Positions 8,601-16,154 of a stretch of 22,000 nt of DNA are shown piece after piece. This DNA comes from Bacillota bacterium (GTDB lineage: Bacteria; Bacillota; Clostridia; Christensenellales; Aristaeellaceae). A model generated the notes under the pieces. The model ran no database searches and was not told where the DNA came from. It saw nothing but the letters and a program-made list of their open reading frames with translations. The stretch spans positions 1 through 22,000 of the forward strand of contig JAEZJP010000327.1 in NCBI GenBank assembly GCA_023415715.1, written 5' to 3'. The stretch's first letter is position 1; the number at the start of each line of letters is the position of its first letter. The position numbers were made by a program, and so were the translations under genes.

Positions 8601-9750
8601 AACTCTCCACCGGCATGCGGGGGAAGATGTACATGGAGCTGACCCGGTTGGGATTGTGGCCCGCCCGGCCCAGCCGCTGCATGGTGCTGGAGATGGAGCG
8701 GGGACAGCCGATTTGAAACACCTGGTCGATCTCGCCCACGTCAATGCCCAGCTCCATGGAGGATGTGGCGCACAGCAGGCGCAAGTTTCCGCTGCGCAGC
8801 GCCATTTCCACCTCCAGCCGCTGCTCCTTGGAAAGGCTGCCGTGGTGCGTTCTGGCAAAGCCTTCGCCGCCCACCTCGTTCACGTAATAGGCCAGCTTTT
8901 CGGCATAGGCCCGGCCTTCCACAAAGGCGATGACGCTGCGGCTTATTTGGCAATGATCGTAGACCGACTTTGCAATCTCCTGCCAGGCGGCGTCCTTTTT
9001 GATTTCGTTCGAATCCTTGATGGGGCTGGTGATGACCAGGCTTACTTCCTTGCGCATTTTCGGCGCGGCGATAACAGCCTTTTCAGGCGAAAGGTATGCG
9101 GCAGCCCTGTCCAATGGCTCGATGGTGGCGGAGAGGCCGATGCGCTGGAGAGGTCTTTTGCAAAGCTTGTCCAGGCGAGCGATGGAAAGCATCAGGTGCG
9201 CGCCGCGCTTTGTATCGATCAAGGCGTGCAGTTCATCAATGATGATCCATTTGGCCGTTTGCAGCAGGGATTGGCCCGATTTTGCCGTCAGCATCAGGAA
9301 CAGTGATTCCGGCGTGGTGATCAGTATGTGCGGCGGCTTTTTCACCATTCTCTGCCGTTCGCTTTGAAGCGTGTCTCCCGTGCGGATGGCCACATCCAAA
9401 AGAGACACGTTTGCATAGATATCATTCAGAAGTGTTTCCTGGGCGATGCCTTCCAGCGGGCGGCGCAGGTTTTCCCGTATGTCGCCGGCCAAAGACTTAA
9501 GTGGCGACACATAAATCAGTTGAAGCTCCTGCTTGAGCGTGCCACGCCTTGATTCGGCCATGAGCCTGTCGATGAACACAAGAAAGGCGGACAACGTTTT
9601 GCCGGTGCCGGTGGGAGCGGATACCAGCGTATGTTCCCCATTGGCGATCAATGGCCAGGCCGCCTTTTGCACCAAGGTGGGCTCGCCAATACAGCGGCTG
9701 AACCACCGTGCGGTGATAGGGTCGAACAATTCCAGTGCGTTCATCATCAT
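5611..9750 (-). CDS. lhr: Lhr-family DEAD/DEAH-box ATP-dependent helicase
   Basis: A 1379-residue superfamily 2 helicase. Motif I (Walker A) is APTGTGKT at 45-52, motif II DELH at 172-175, motif III SAT at 207-209 and motif VI QRLGRAGHNP at 358-367, so all ATPase motifs are intact. The rest fits the Lhr core (winged helix and beta-barrel) plus a long C-terminal extension, and the length is near that of full-length Lhr (about 1500 in E. coli). Lhr enzymes unwind DNA or RNA:DNA duplexes 3' to 5' and are linked to DNA repair. The start has three ATGs in a row; AGGAG lies 4 bases before the first (9750) and 7 before the second, so either is possible. Some Lhr genes sit beside a nuclease or ligase; none is here. 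The gene is monocistronic or reads into the methyltransferase operon. Confidence 0.93.
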   Translation of the reverse strand: MMMNALELFDPITARWFSRCIGEPTLVQKAAWPLIANGEHTLVSAPTGTGKTLSAFLVFIDRLMAESRRGTLKQELQLIYVSPLKSLAGDIRENLRRPLEGIAQETLLNDIYANVSLLDVAIRTGDTLQSERQRMVKKPPHILITTPESLFLMLTAKSGQSLLQTAKWIIIDELHALIDTKRGAHLMLSIARLDKLCKRPLQRIGLSATIEPLDRAAAYLSPEKAVIAAPKMRKEVSLVITSPIKDSNEIKKDAAWQEIAKSVYDHCQISRSVIAFVEGRAYAEKLAYYVNEVGGEGFARTHHGSLSKEQRLEVEMALRSGNLRLLCATSSMELGIDVGEIDQVFQIGCPRSISSTMQRLGRAGHNPNRVSSMYIFPRMPVESLFSGLTAEVVRKGGVEHSHPPRLCLDVLAQHLVSMASTGGYDVEEVMGILKRAYPFREVTLEDVREVLRMLAGDYEHEKDIPVRPRLTYDRIHDRVEQDAYSRMLAVSAGGTIPDKGLYTAKTESGVKLGELDEEFVYESRVGDRFLLGSFAWQIARIQKDTVTVVPAATAGARIPFWKGEIGGRRLKTGFAFGEILRRLTKAEEAGTLLNEMYALGLDEGAAKGALEYTQRQIAATGSLPDDRTLIVEHYRDEAGNPQMMVHSIFGRPVNEPLAILAMETAKRQTGMNINYVVDDDGFLLFPYEDRLLPERLLQSVSPETAGAVLEAVLPVTPVYNMAFRYNAARALMMGVKNAGRQPLWVQRMRSAQMLDSLVRSDRHPLVRETRRECLEDYWDVSGVEQILNAIQAREISVVELHPETPSPMSLTLRRQTEASMVYEYAPTPSGVYVAVEEALNKAQHIDPAPQQLKQVSERTRLPENESQLHTLLMIEGDLIAGELNVPPEWLEALEQRELAKYIEPGLWIAAEQASEYEAALVKGEADLRAHILRRLLRYRGPQALEQVAQRYSLHEEAALHVLETLCQSGSAVEYQGLYYHAQLFDRAVKETVSMRRKQIKTLPPERYAALLSGRVQRPAPPREQLEAAIKTLCGIAFPPSWWESILLPTRVGGYRPELLDALLSQGHMFWRITQDGELCFHLHEDTDWEADVSLAGALLDGREKLVFDTLLKRGASFSHSLSSMLGDGAVQDTLLNLAEKGLLRADSFVPIRQWLSGEQNAQVTARRRVNARVMAATSGRWELARPMKDLSMEQQLERAFDRTVLLCRETAQDLNWDEAVKLLRLWEYTGRVRRGYFIEGLSGMQFIRDSDFLGVMQALEQPADDIVWLSAVDIMQPFGKYLAHIPNRSFMNLPGNVVALRAGMPVAVFERQGKTLRVFDDASLNDALKVFVQDYAGRRVYPALSRLTLKEYPQEAAEALHEAGFKREMQDFVLYRGYK

Positions 9751-9784
9751 CGGGCTCCTGTCTTAAAGCGTGGCCGTTACTTTC

Positions 9785-9813
9785 ATTATCCTTTCATTTT
9801 TCTTCACTGTCCT
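9785..9813 (-). promoter_or_regulatory. Candidate promoter for the helicase gene
   Basis: On the minus strand AGGACA (9808-9813) and GATAAT (9785-9790) are separated by 17 bases, about 35 bases before the helicase start. The -10 box matches consensus at 5 of 6 and the -35 at 4 of 6. It is plausible but unproven. Confidence 0.45.
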
Positions 9814-9856
9814 TGCTTTTTCCTCCAGAAAAGAGTGTGCATATGGTTTGAACAAG

Positions 9857-9870
9857 CGTTTTGCAAAACG
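9857..9870. promoter_or_regulatory. 14-bp perfect palindrome, possible operator
   Basis: CGTTTTGCAAAACG reads the same on both strands. It sits in the divergent spacer between the helicase and solute-binding genes, about 55 bases upstream of the -35 box of the latter. The spacing and symmetry suit a dimeric regulator, but no regulator gene is adjacent. Confidence 0.35.
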
Positions 9871-9924
9871 GCATACTTCAAAATCGGCGGAAACAGATTT
9901 TACAAACGCTACGCCTTGCATTGA

Positions 9925-9953
9925 TAGACAGTAATTTCTAATAATGGTATACT
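9925..9953 (+). promoter_or_regulatory. Promoter for the secreted solute-binding protein gene
   Basis: TAGACA (9925-9930), a 17-base spacer and TATACT (9948-9953) form a near-consensus housekeeping promoter. A TG at 9945-9946 adds an extended -10 element. The start codon at 9982 follows with GGAGG at 9969-9973. Confidence 0.75.
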
Positions 9954-9981
9954 CAAGAAAAGATGTATGGAGGTACCTTGG

Positions 9982-12189
9982 ATGAAAACGATATGGAAAG
10001 GATTACTGGCGCTGCTGTTTGCGTTTGTCCTGCTGGCTTATGTACCGGCCCTGGCGGAACAGAACAACACCCTGCTCTTTGACGGAAAGCTTGCACAATG
10101 GGGCACGGACTATTTCCAGCAGGCGGCGGCGGTAGGCGACACGCTATACATTGCAAGGTTCTCCGGGCTGTACAGCTATCATATGGGCGACGAGGTGCCC
10201 AAGCAGCTGATGGACTTTACAAAAACGGACTTTGCCGGGAGCAAGCTTCCGGAAGACGGGAAAGCGATGATCCCCATCGGCACGCTTTTTGGCACAGCCG
10301 ATTCTTTATATTCGCTGGATCTAAATCGCGGCATGCTTTGGTATTTTGACAAGAACGCTGCTAACTTTGTGATGGAACATTCCTTTGAAGCCGTTTCGGA
10401 TAGCGAAAATCAGCAAATCTTTTATGAAGGATTTTGCATGGAGGGCGATTCCGTTTACTATGTCACCACTGATGCCATGACTGCCAACAGCAATTTGATG
10501 CGGCTGGATTTAATGAGCGGGAAAATCGGGCTTGTGCGTTCCGGTATCCAGCTGGTTGCCCCTTACGCGAAAGGCGTACTGCTGGTGGGCATAGATACCA
10601 TGAGCTCTTTTGGGTCTCTCGCGCTGCTGGATATAAAGACTGGATCATTGGAAGAAAAACTGAAACTTTCCGGCGCTTTCCGCAAACTTAACTATGATCC
10701 AGCAACAGATACCGTATACCTATGGCGCAAAGGCGAAATTTACACAAGCCAAGCCTTTCAATCACCGGTAACGGCAGCACGCATTCCCATTGCAAGGCCG
10801 GTGGCGGACGGCGCGCTGCTCGCAGGCGGATATATGGCCTATCCCTACGATGACGGCGTGCGGATATTTTCCACCGATCCCAAGCTGCTTACCGATCTGC
10901 CTTTAAAGATTGGTGGGCAAACTTTCGAATTGCCCATGGAGGACTTTAGCAAAGCAAACCCTGACGTTACATTCTCCTTCATTGATGTTTTTCCGGAAAC
11001 CACTGCGGACCTGGTGATGCACATGATGGGAGAAGAAAACGCGGCCGATGTATACTCCCTTTACCTGAGCGGCTACAACCTGGATTCCCTGTGCGGGAAA
11101 GGCTATTTTGCCGGCCTTGAGGACAGTGAGATCATCAAAAACACCGTAAGCGCCATGTATCCCTTCATCAAGGATGAGCTTATGCGCGACGGAAAGATTA
11201 TTGCTTTGCCGTTTTATACCGATAACAGGGTATATGCCTACAACACCAGGGCTTTTGAGACGGTAGGCCTTACCGAAAAGGATGTGCCCAAAACCTATAG
11301 CGAACTTATGGATTTTGTGAAAGTGTGGGGCGAGAAATACGCGGAACAGTTCCCCTCCATGTCTTTGTTCGGGTATGGCGCGGATCCAAAGGTGTACAAG
11401 CGGATCATTGCCCAGTCGGTTGTGGAGGAGCAGATGTATGCCTGCCGGCGCAGAGGCGAGCCTGTCAAATATGATACGCAGGAAATGATGACGCTGCTTG
11501 AGAAGCTGATGGCTGCCGATTTTTCCGTCATCAACGCGCTTTCACCGGAATCAACGGCCAATGATTATGCGACCCTCGACGATTGGCCGAAGCAGCTTTT
11601 TCAAATATGGTATGGCGCCAGTACCGGCGCCAGCTATACCGATTTTTTCACGTACATGCCCTTGGGCCTAAATGAGGATGAACAGCCGGTGGTTCTGGCT
11701 GAGGTACAGGTGCTTTTGATCAACCCCTACAGCCAAAACTATGATACAGCCTTGAAATTTATAGAATATATAGCAGGCAGCCTGTACGGCCTCAACCGTT
11801 TCAATCTTATGCCGGGGGAAAACGAACCGGTACGCGATCCCGGTTTCCATCCGGAATGGTTTGAAAAAGAAATCAGCGATGCAGAAAAGGCATTGAAGGA
11901 AGCCAAGGAGGAAGACAAGCGCAACATTCAGGACAGGCTTGATTTCCTGCTTAAGGAATTTGATCAGCAAAAACGTTTTGAGTGGCTGATTTCAAAGGAA
12001 AGCATCGCCAGCTTCCGCGCGCTTAATCCCTATTTCATGCTGAAAAAACCCAACCCGATATTCGGAATGGGCTCCAATAATGAACTTGTGGATTTGTTCT
12101 ACAACCGCTTCCTGGACGGGCAAATTTCAGTAGACCAGTTCCTAAAGGAGCTGGATCAGAAGCTGCGCATGATCGAGCTGGAGAATTAA
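9982..12189 (+). CDS. Secreted protein: propeller-like N-terminal half fused to ABC-type extracellular solute-binding domain
   Basis: 735 residues with a Sec signal peptide: MKTIWK, a hydrophobic core at about 7-20, and a likely cut after ALA at 25. There is no lipobox Cys, unlike most Gram-positive binding proteins. Residues about 30-300 hold roughly six repeats of the type GDTLYIA...SYHMGD, ADSLYSLDL, GDSVYYVTTD, LALLDIKTG, DTVYLWRKG, which suggests a beta-propeller. Residues about 305-690 look like a family 1 solute-binding protein (FSKANPDVTFSFIDVFPE; ADVYSLYLSGYNLDSL; MRDGKIIALPFYTDNRVYAYN). A charged helical segment follows at about 630-660. ATG at 9982 was chosen because GGAGG precedes it by 8 bases and the signal peptide starts there; the ATG at 9967 overlaps that ribosome site. 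No ABC permease or ATPase gene is nearby. Its stop overlaps the GrpB stop by 4 bases. The ligand is unknown. Confidence 0.85.
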   Translation: MKTIWKGLLALLFAFVLLAYVPALAEQNNTLLFDGKLAQWGTDYFQQAAAVGDTLYIARFSGLYSYHMGDEVPKQLMDFTKTDFAGSKLPEDGKAMIPIGTLFGTADSLYSLDLNRGMLWYFDKNAANFVMEHSFEAVSDSENQQIFYEGFCMEGDSVYYVTTDAMTANSNLMRLDLMSGKIGLVRSGIQLVAPYAKGVLLVGIDTMSSFGSLALLDIKTGSLEEKLKLSGAFRKLNYDPATDTVYLWRKGEIYTSQAFQSPVTAARIPIARPVADGALLAGGYMAYPYDDGVRIFSTDPKLLTDLPLKIGGQTFELPMEDFSKANPDVTFSFIDVFPETTADLVMHMMGEENAADVYSLYLSGYNLDSLCGKGYFAGLEDSEIIKNTVSAMYPFIKDELMRDGKIIALPFYTDNRVYAYNTRAFETVGLTEKDVPKTYSELMDFVKVWGEKYAEQFPSMSLFGYGADPKVYKRIIAQSVVEEQMYACRRRGEPVKYDTQEMMTLLEKLMAADFSVINALSPESTANDYATLDDWPKQLFQIWYGASTGASYTDFFTYMPLGLNEDEQPVVLAEVQVLLINPYSQNYDTALKFIEYIAGSLYGLNRFNLMPGENEPVRDPGFHPEWFEKEISDAEKALKEAKEEDKRNIQDRLDFLLKEFDQQKRFEWLISKESIASFRALNPYFMLKKPNPIFGMGSNNELVDLFYNRFLDGQISVDQFLKELDQKLRMIELEN

Positions 12190-12761
12190 GATTGCTTTTG
12201 CTGTTCCTGCCTTGCAAGCGCTGTAATGCGCCGTATGAAATCACCCTTGGCCGCTGTATATCCGTCCCGGTCAAACTCGAACTTCTTCATAAGCTGCTTT
12301 TTCAGTTCGCCGTACTCATAAGCCGCCTCGGGATGGCGAATCAAATAATCCCTGAAATACAGCTCATCCCAGTCGCCGCCATAGCGCACATGGACATGAA
12401 AAACCTGTCCTTCGAATCCGCGTGGAGTGTACCCCTTCATGAACATCATGCAGGGCGGCGGGTCCTTGGGCTGAGGGCTGTACAGGTAGCCTATGGACAT
12501 CATGGTTTGCGCAAGTTTTTCAAGACCGGCATCCTCTGCGATTTCCAGCAGAATGTCGATGGTTGGCTTGGCAGTAAGGCCCGGGACGGATGTACTGCCA
12601 TAATGGTTCATACGCACAATATTTGCAGAGCCGATTGCGTTTGCGATCAGCTCTTTTTCTGCTTCATACTTTTCTTTCCAAACGGGCATGTGCTCGCTTA
12701 ATATGATGGGGAAAAGCTTCCACAGCTCTTCGTTCGTCATTTCACTTAGCGGCTTGCTCAT
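12186..12761 (-). CDS. GrpB family protein (nucleotidyltransferase-like)
   Basis: 191 residues matching the GrpB/UPF0157 family, a member of the nucleotidyltransferase fold. The signature is HYGSTSVPGL (53-62) followed by AKPTIDILLE (64-73), where the Gly-Ser pair and the Asp (D69) are the usual nucleotidyltransferase features. The middle has HVHVRYGGDWDELYFRDYL, typical of the family. The cellular role of GrpB proteins is poorly defined; some are fused to kinases for cofactor synthesis. The ATG start shares an ATGA overlap (12758-12761) with the stop of the upstream kinase gene, so the two are translationally coupled. The 3' end is convergent with the solute-binding gene and the two stop codons overlap. 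Confidence 0.88.
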   Translation of the reverse strand: MSKPLSEMTNEELWKLFPIILSEHMPVWKEKYEAEKELIANAIGSANIVRMNHYGSTSVPGLTAKPTIDILLEIAEDAGLEKLAQTMMSIGYLYSPQPKDPPPCMMFMKGYTPRGFEGQVFHVHVRYGGDWDELYFRDYLIRHPEAAYEYGELKKQLMKKFEFDRDGYTAAKGDFIRRITALARQEQQKQS

Positions 12762-13519
12762 AAGACACCTCGAAATCCCCCTGCCAGTTTCAAGAGCAAT
12801 TCCGCATCATCGCCCCGGCCGGCTTCACAGAGGCGGGCACAGGCTAAGATGGGAAGCCACTTGAGCACATCATCCTTTGATACGTTTGCCAGTTCACAAT
12901 AGAAATGCAGGTATGCTTCCGCAGCCTCTTTTCCGTGGAGCAGGTACAGTAAATACGAACGGCAGGCATCCGCCTTGGCGTTGCCGCAGGATGCGTCCAC
13001 CCAATCGATGATGGCAAGGCCCTTCTCCGTTTGTATGATGTTGTAGGGGTGGAAATCCCCGTGGCAGACTGCCTCATCCGCCGCCAGGGAATCCAGCAGT
13101 TGCAAAAGGCTCTGCTTTGTATCCTCCGGCAAAGCTGATACTGAGGAAATTCTGCTGCGCAGCTTTTCCCGCTGGGAGGGGAGACCGTGCCCCGGTGTTT
13201 TATGCATTTGCACCTGCAGCGCTATCGCCTGCTTTAAGTATTCCAGCGCGTGAGGCCTGTCCTTTTCCATCAGTTCACCCAGGGATGGTCCGGGCACGTG
13301 CTCCATGAGGATGGCGTACCTTCCCTCCATGGTGGCCATGCCATACACTTGCGGCGCGGAAAGACCAGCGTTATAAACCCGCTGCTGTATATCCGCCTCG
13401 TATAGAACGGATTCTTCCGAAACGCCTTCATGAAAGAGCTTGATGACCTGGCTGTCATAAAGGTATACGTCGGCCTGCGCGCCGCGGCCAATGAGATGAT
13501 CGGGATGGATGGGGTTCAT
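12758..13519 (-). CDS. Aminoglycoside phosphotransferase (APH)/choline kinase-like small-molecule kinase
   Basis: A 253-residue protein of the APH fold. It shows a nucleotide loop at GRGAQADVYL (11-20), K27 as the ATP-binding lysine in VIKLF, MEHVPGPSLGEL (72-83) at the hinge, the catalytic loop HGDFHPYN (153-160, with D155) and the Mg-binding IIDWVD (D172). Members phosphorylate hydroxyls on small molecules; this branch is not a clear resistance enzyme and I make no antibiotic claim. ATG at 13519 is preceded by GGGAGG about 10 bases upstream. It forms a coupled pair with the GrpB gene, which suggests the two act on the same or linked substrates. Confidence 0.87.
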   Translation of the reverse strand: MNPIHPDHLIGRGAQADVYLYDSQVIKLFHEGVSEESVLYEADIQQRVYNAGLSAPQVYGMATMEGRYAILMEHVPGPSLGELMEKDRPHALEYLKQAIALQVQMHKTPGHGLPSQREKLRSRISSVSALPEDTKQSLLQLLDSLAADEAVCHGDFHPYNIIQTEKGLAIIDWVDASCGNAKADACRSYLLYLLHGKEAAEAYLHFYCELANVSKDDVLKWLPILACARLCEAGRGDDAELLLKLAGGFRGVL

Positions 13520-13764
13520 GGAAATAGGCCTCCCGTTTATGCGGCATGAGAATGTATGCCAATTGGGCCATTATAGAGTGGTTTCGCTCCTACGGGAGCG
13601 ACCAGGGCTTTCCTACCCATCTGGCTCAATCGGCGCATTGCTCACTGCCGTTCGCACTGCTTGTTTCGCCAGCCTTCTCCACACCGCCCTAATCTGCCAC
13701 TGGCAGGGGCGGTGTTCCAAAGCCCTGGACCTTCGGGTACGTCTTTTTTCATTTTATAGAATCT
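13520..13764. other. Repeat-filled spacer
   Basis: There is no gene in these 245 bases. They hold a copy of a dispersed GC-rich repeat (13613-13730), a small hairpin TCGCTCC-TACG-GGAGCGA at 13584-13601, and a minus-strand TATAAT box at 13570-13575, 50 bases from the kinase start. That box may be the kinase promoter, though no good -35 is visible because the position falls inside the hairpin. Confidence 0.6.
13613..13730 (+). repeat. Dispersed GC-rich repeat, copy A
   Basis: This segment shares, in order, CATCTGGCTC (13618-13627), GTTTCGCCAGCCT (13663-13675), a hairpin around TGCCACTGGCA (13695-13705) and a GTTCC...AGCCCT stretch with a minus-strand segment at about 21670-21798. It is more weakly similar to 21889-22000. 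It has no reading frame. It probably represents a multicopy intergenic element of this genome. Confidence 0.75.
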
Positions 13765-14493
13765 TTATTTCGCCCTGTTTTCCCACACCAATTGCAGGTA
13801 GGCCATATACGTATCGTACGGAACGTTCAGTTTGGTAATGAACCCGGCATGTTCCTTGCCTACATACCTTATGTGCCATGGCTCGCCCTTGTAACCGGTT
13901 ATTTTGACCCATTCCGTTTTATAGCGTACGATGAAGCCAAACTCCGCACAGTGCTCGTAAAGCCATTTGCCTTCCTTGGTGTTGGCGAAGGATTTGTTCA
14001 GGTTCAGCTTGATGGCGTCACAGGATACATCCACCGCCAGCCCAAGCTGGTGCTCGCTTTTGCCCGCCTGGGCGGAGGCTAGATCAGCGTAGGATTTACC
14101 GTTTTTCGTAACCGACCGCTGATAGATGGCCTTTTGGGTGGAATAGGAGCGGTAACCCGATATGGCCACAAGCTTCAAATCTTCCGCCTGGGCGGATAAA
14201 AACAAATCCTCCAGCGCCTTTGCGGCCTCGGGGGTAAGCTCGATCTTGACATTCTTTTTTGCCTGGACATCAGGGATCACAAGCTCGGGCACGTAATCCC
14301 AGGGCAGTTTGTTTTTCTTGTTTACCAGCTTTAAATTTGGATCGGCAGATGGATCGGCGGTAAGCTGCACCTCCGGCACGGGAAATTGCGCAAGCAATTC
14401 CTCGGCGGTTATTGGTTCTTCCGCCAAAGCCGGCATGGAGAGGCAAAAAGCGGCGGAAATCAAAAGACAGGCGATGAAGCGTTTCATTTGCAT
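13765..14493 (-). CDS. Secreted VanY/LdcB-type D-alanyl carboxypeptidase (LAS metallopeptidase)
   Basis: 242 residues with a signal peptide (MQMKRFIACLLISAAF, cut probable after ALA at 24). The peptidase domain at about 85-242 contains SGYRSYSTQ (112-120), SEHQLGLAVDVS (146-157) giving zinc ligands H148 and D155, and EPWHIRYVG (204-212) giving the catalytic Glu204 and third ligand H207. This is the LAS pattern, so the enzyme should trim C-terminal D-Ala from peptidoglycan stem peptides outside the membrane. D,D- versus L,D-specificity cannot be decided here. ATG at 14493 was chosen for AAGGAG 6 bases upstream; the open frame continues upstream into the preceding gene with no signal-like start. 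It lies 14 bases after the toroid-like gene and is the last gene of a probable four-gene operon. Confidence 0.9.
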   Translation of the reverse strand: MQMKRFIACLLISAAFCLSMPALAEEPITAEELLAQFPVPEVQLTADPSADPNLKLVNKKNKLPWDYVPELVIPDVQAKKNVKIELTPEAAKALEDLFLSAQAEDLKLVAISGYRSYSTQKAIYQRSVTKNGKSYADLASAQAGKSEHQLGLAVDVSCDAIKLNLNKSFANTKEGKWLYEHCAEFGFIVRYKTEWVKITGYKGEPWHIRYVGKEHAGFITKLNVPYDTYMAYLQLVWENRAK

Positions 14494-14507
14494 GGCAGGC
14501 TCCTTTA

Positions 14508-15578
14508 TCAAAGCATCCCGGCCCGATTTTTCAGCAGCATCATGCGGAAAGTGGACTCCAGTTCCAGGGCAGTTTTTGCCCGGCGGTTTTCCCCAAGCGA
14601 CATATGCATGCCCGATACCCAGTAGCCCGTGCCTTCCTTCAAAAAGTGTCTGGGGAAAAGATATGTGCCCCTTTCGGTTTGGAACTTTTCCAGATGGCAA
14701 AGGGCGTTTGCAAACCAAACGTGTTTGACGGCGCTGGGAAAATGCGACATCAGGGAAAGGCGGTGCAGCAGTACGGGTCCCTGTTTGTCCGCCTCTTCCG
14801 TAAAGCCCAGGAATCCGGGCAGCTTCACATCCCAGCCCATGCTGTAATACCTGTTGCCATTCGATACCACAATGCCGTAACCGTCCGCAACGGTTTGATG
14901 GTATTCAGGCGCCATGATATACCGGATGACACTATCAATCTTCTCAGTCGCCGCGGAACCGCCTTTTACCACCATAGCCGCAAGGCCGTACATATCGTAA
15001 ATCAGCGGATATTTGTAATTGCCGCCGCCGTAAAGCTCCGGCTTGATGACCGGCTTAGCCTTAAATGCCGTGGGTATGCCTTTAAACTTGTCCGGATCGT
15101 CATACAGGTCATAACTGCCAAGGCTTGCAAAAGCGTGCAGCGTGTCAAGGCGCAGATTAAGAAAAGACCGGATGGAGTCGTCTTCATATCCGGCGGCGGC
15201 TAAAAATGAAGAAAACAAGGCCATCGCGAACACGTTCCATTGGGCCGGGTCCGCCTTCATCATGGTGGCAAACCAATCCCGGATCGGATGCGTCCTTTCA
15301 TCCAGCGCTGTCATGCCGGCCCTGAGGCCAAGCTGCAAAAGCATGCCCATGGCGTTTTCAAAGCAGGTGTTAAAACTGCCGTGACAGGTGCGCATGGTTA
15401 CGTTCGTAGGGTTTAGATTGTTAAGCCAGCTTTGCACGAACGGATGAACAAGCAAGTCCTCTTTCAGACGGTTCACATCATACCCGCTGCCGGATTCAAG
15501 CAATTCCGTGGCCGTCAGGTACCGTATGACGGGGCCGCCATGATCCATGAGCCATTGCAATATTTCCTGCGTGTTCAT
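14508..15578 (-). CDS. Uncharacterised alpha-toroid-like protein (prenyltransferase/squalene-cyclase-like fold)
   Basis: A 356-residue mostly helical protein with no signal peptide. I recognise no enzyme signature. The N-terminus (ILQWLMDHGGPVIRYLTATELL) and the repeating helix pairs with HG turns (CHGSFNTCFENAMGMLLQLG at 65-84) resemble the alpha/alpha-toroid fold of terpene cyclases and protein prenyltransferases; no DxDD or DxxDD motif is seen, so catalysis is not implied. It shares its plan with the protein at 19587-20609. ATG at 15578 was chosen because GGGAGG sits 8 bases upstream; an in-frame GTG at 15587 overlaps that site. It lies in the middle of an operon, 44 bases after the UPF0303 gene and 14 before the carboxypeptidase gene. 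Confidence 0.75.
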   Translation of the reverse strand: MNTQEILQWLMDHGGPVIRYLTATELLESGSGYDVNRLKEDLLVHPFVQSWLNNLNPTNVTMRTCHGSFNTCFENAMGMLLQLGLRAGMTALDERTHPIRDWFATMMKADPAQWNVFAMALFSSFLAAAGYEDDSIRSFLNLRLDTLHAFASLGSYDLYDDPDKFKGIPTAFKAKPVIKPELYGGGNYKYPLIYDMYGLAAMVVKGGSAATEKIDSVIRYIMAPEYHQTVADGYGIVVSNGNRYYSMGWDVKLPGFLGFTEEADKQGPVLLHRLSLMSHFPSAVKHVWFANALCHLEKFQTERGTYLFPRHFLKEGTGYWVSGMHMSLGENRRAKTALELESTFRMMLLKNRAGML

Positions 15579-15622
15579 CTTTTGCACCTCCCGGGCCTGC
15601 AGGTCTTTTGCAAGAACCGCTG

Positions 15623-16126
15623 TTACTTTTGCGTTGGCTCCGTACTGATGCCCAGATATTCCGAAAGGGCGTCTACGATCAACGGATGATCCATGTCATT
15701 GTGAAGGCCGGATATGGTGACCGTGCCTACAACGCCCAGGTTTTTAATACGTATGGGAAAGCTGCCGCCCGACAGCGCCAGGTCGTTTTCCGAATAGCCA
15801 TGATCCGAAAGCGTTCTGCCGGAAGCTTTCATCTCCTGGGTGACCAGCGCCGAACTTTGCCAGAAGGTCATTGCAGTGTTCCTTTTGCGGCGGATCCAGT
15901 TGTCGTTGTTGGGGGAAGGGTTTCCGACGGCACTGTGGAACAACTGCAGGCCGCCTACGGTAATATCGATGGTTACATCGCCGTTAATGCTTATGGCACG
16001 CTTGCGCAGGCTTTGGCCGATCTGCCAGGCAGCCTCGGTATCAAAGCTGTCAAACGTAAGGTCAGCCTCCTGCTTCCTTATGATTTCCGCCATTTCCCTG
16101 GCTTTTGTTTTTTCGTCCTGCATCAT
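15623..16126 (-). CDS. UPF0303 / heme-degrading-domain-like protein
   Basis: 167 residues matching the UPF0303 group (YBR137W-like, related to the HbpS/DUF336 fold). Typical parts are a central strand pair with ITIDITVGG-like sequence (DVTIDITVGGLQLFH), the segment NDNWIRRKRNTAMTFWQSS, and the Gly-rich DLALSGGSFPIRIKN followed by VVGTVTISGL. The molecular role is not settled; related folds bind heme or small ligands. ATG at 16126 follows AGGAG by 5 bases (a second ATG is next to it). The longer open frame starting at 16141 overlaps that ribosome site. It lies 28 bases after the Gfo/Idh gene and is probably co-transcribed with it. Confidence 0.85.
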   Translation of the reverse strand: MMQDEKTKAREMAEIIRKQEADLTFDSFDTEAAWQIGQSLRKRAISINGDVTIDITVGGLQLFHSAVGNPSPNNDNWIRRKRNTAMTFWQSSALVTQEMKASGRTLSDHGYSENDLALSGGSFPIRIKNLGVVGTVTISGLHNDMDHPLIVDALSEYLGISTEPTQK

Positions 16127-16154
16127 AGGTGCTCCTTTCATTATTTAAGTAGGC

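Noticed and set aside
7198..9306. 702-codon open frame on the plus strand opposite the helicase gene
   Set aside because: It lies wholly antisense to a helicase with all motifs intact. Its composition (His-, Gly-, Gln-rich, no domain) is what the reverse strand of a GC-rich gene gives, and it has no credible ribosome site.
5611..9750. Helicase as part of a phage-defence island
   Set aside because: Large SF2 helicases occur in defence systems, but the domain plan is ordinary Lhr and no nuclease, methylase of DNA, or other defence gene adjoins it. The neighbouring methyltransferase is UbiG-like, not a DNA methylase.
12758..13519. APH-fold protein as an antibiotic-resistance gene
   Set aside because: The fold is shared by many metabolic kinases, the sequence lacks features that would single out a known resistance class, and there is no mobile element around it.
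14508..15578. Toroid-like protein as a terpene cyclase
   Set aside because: Only the general helical plan fits; neither the DxDD nor the DDxxD type of motif is present, so an enzymatic call would be unsupported.
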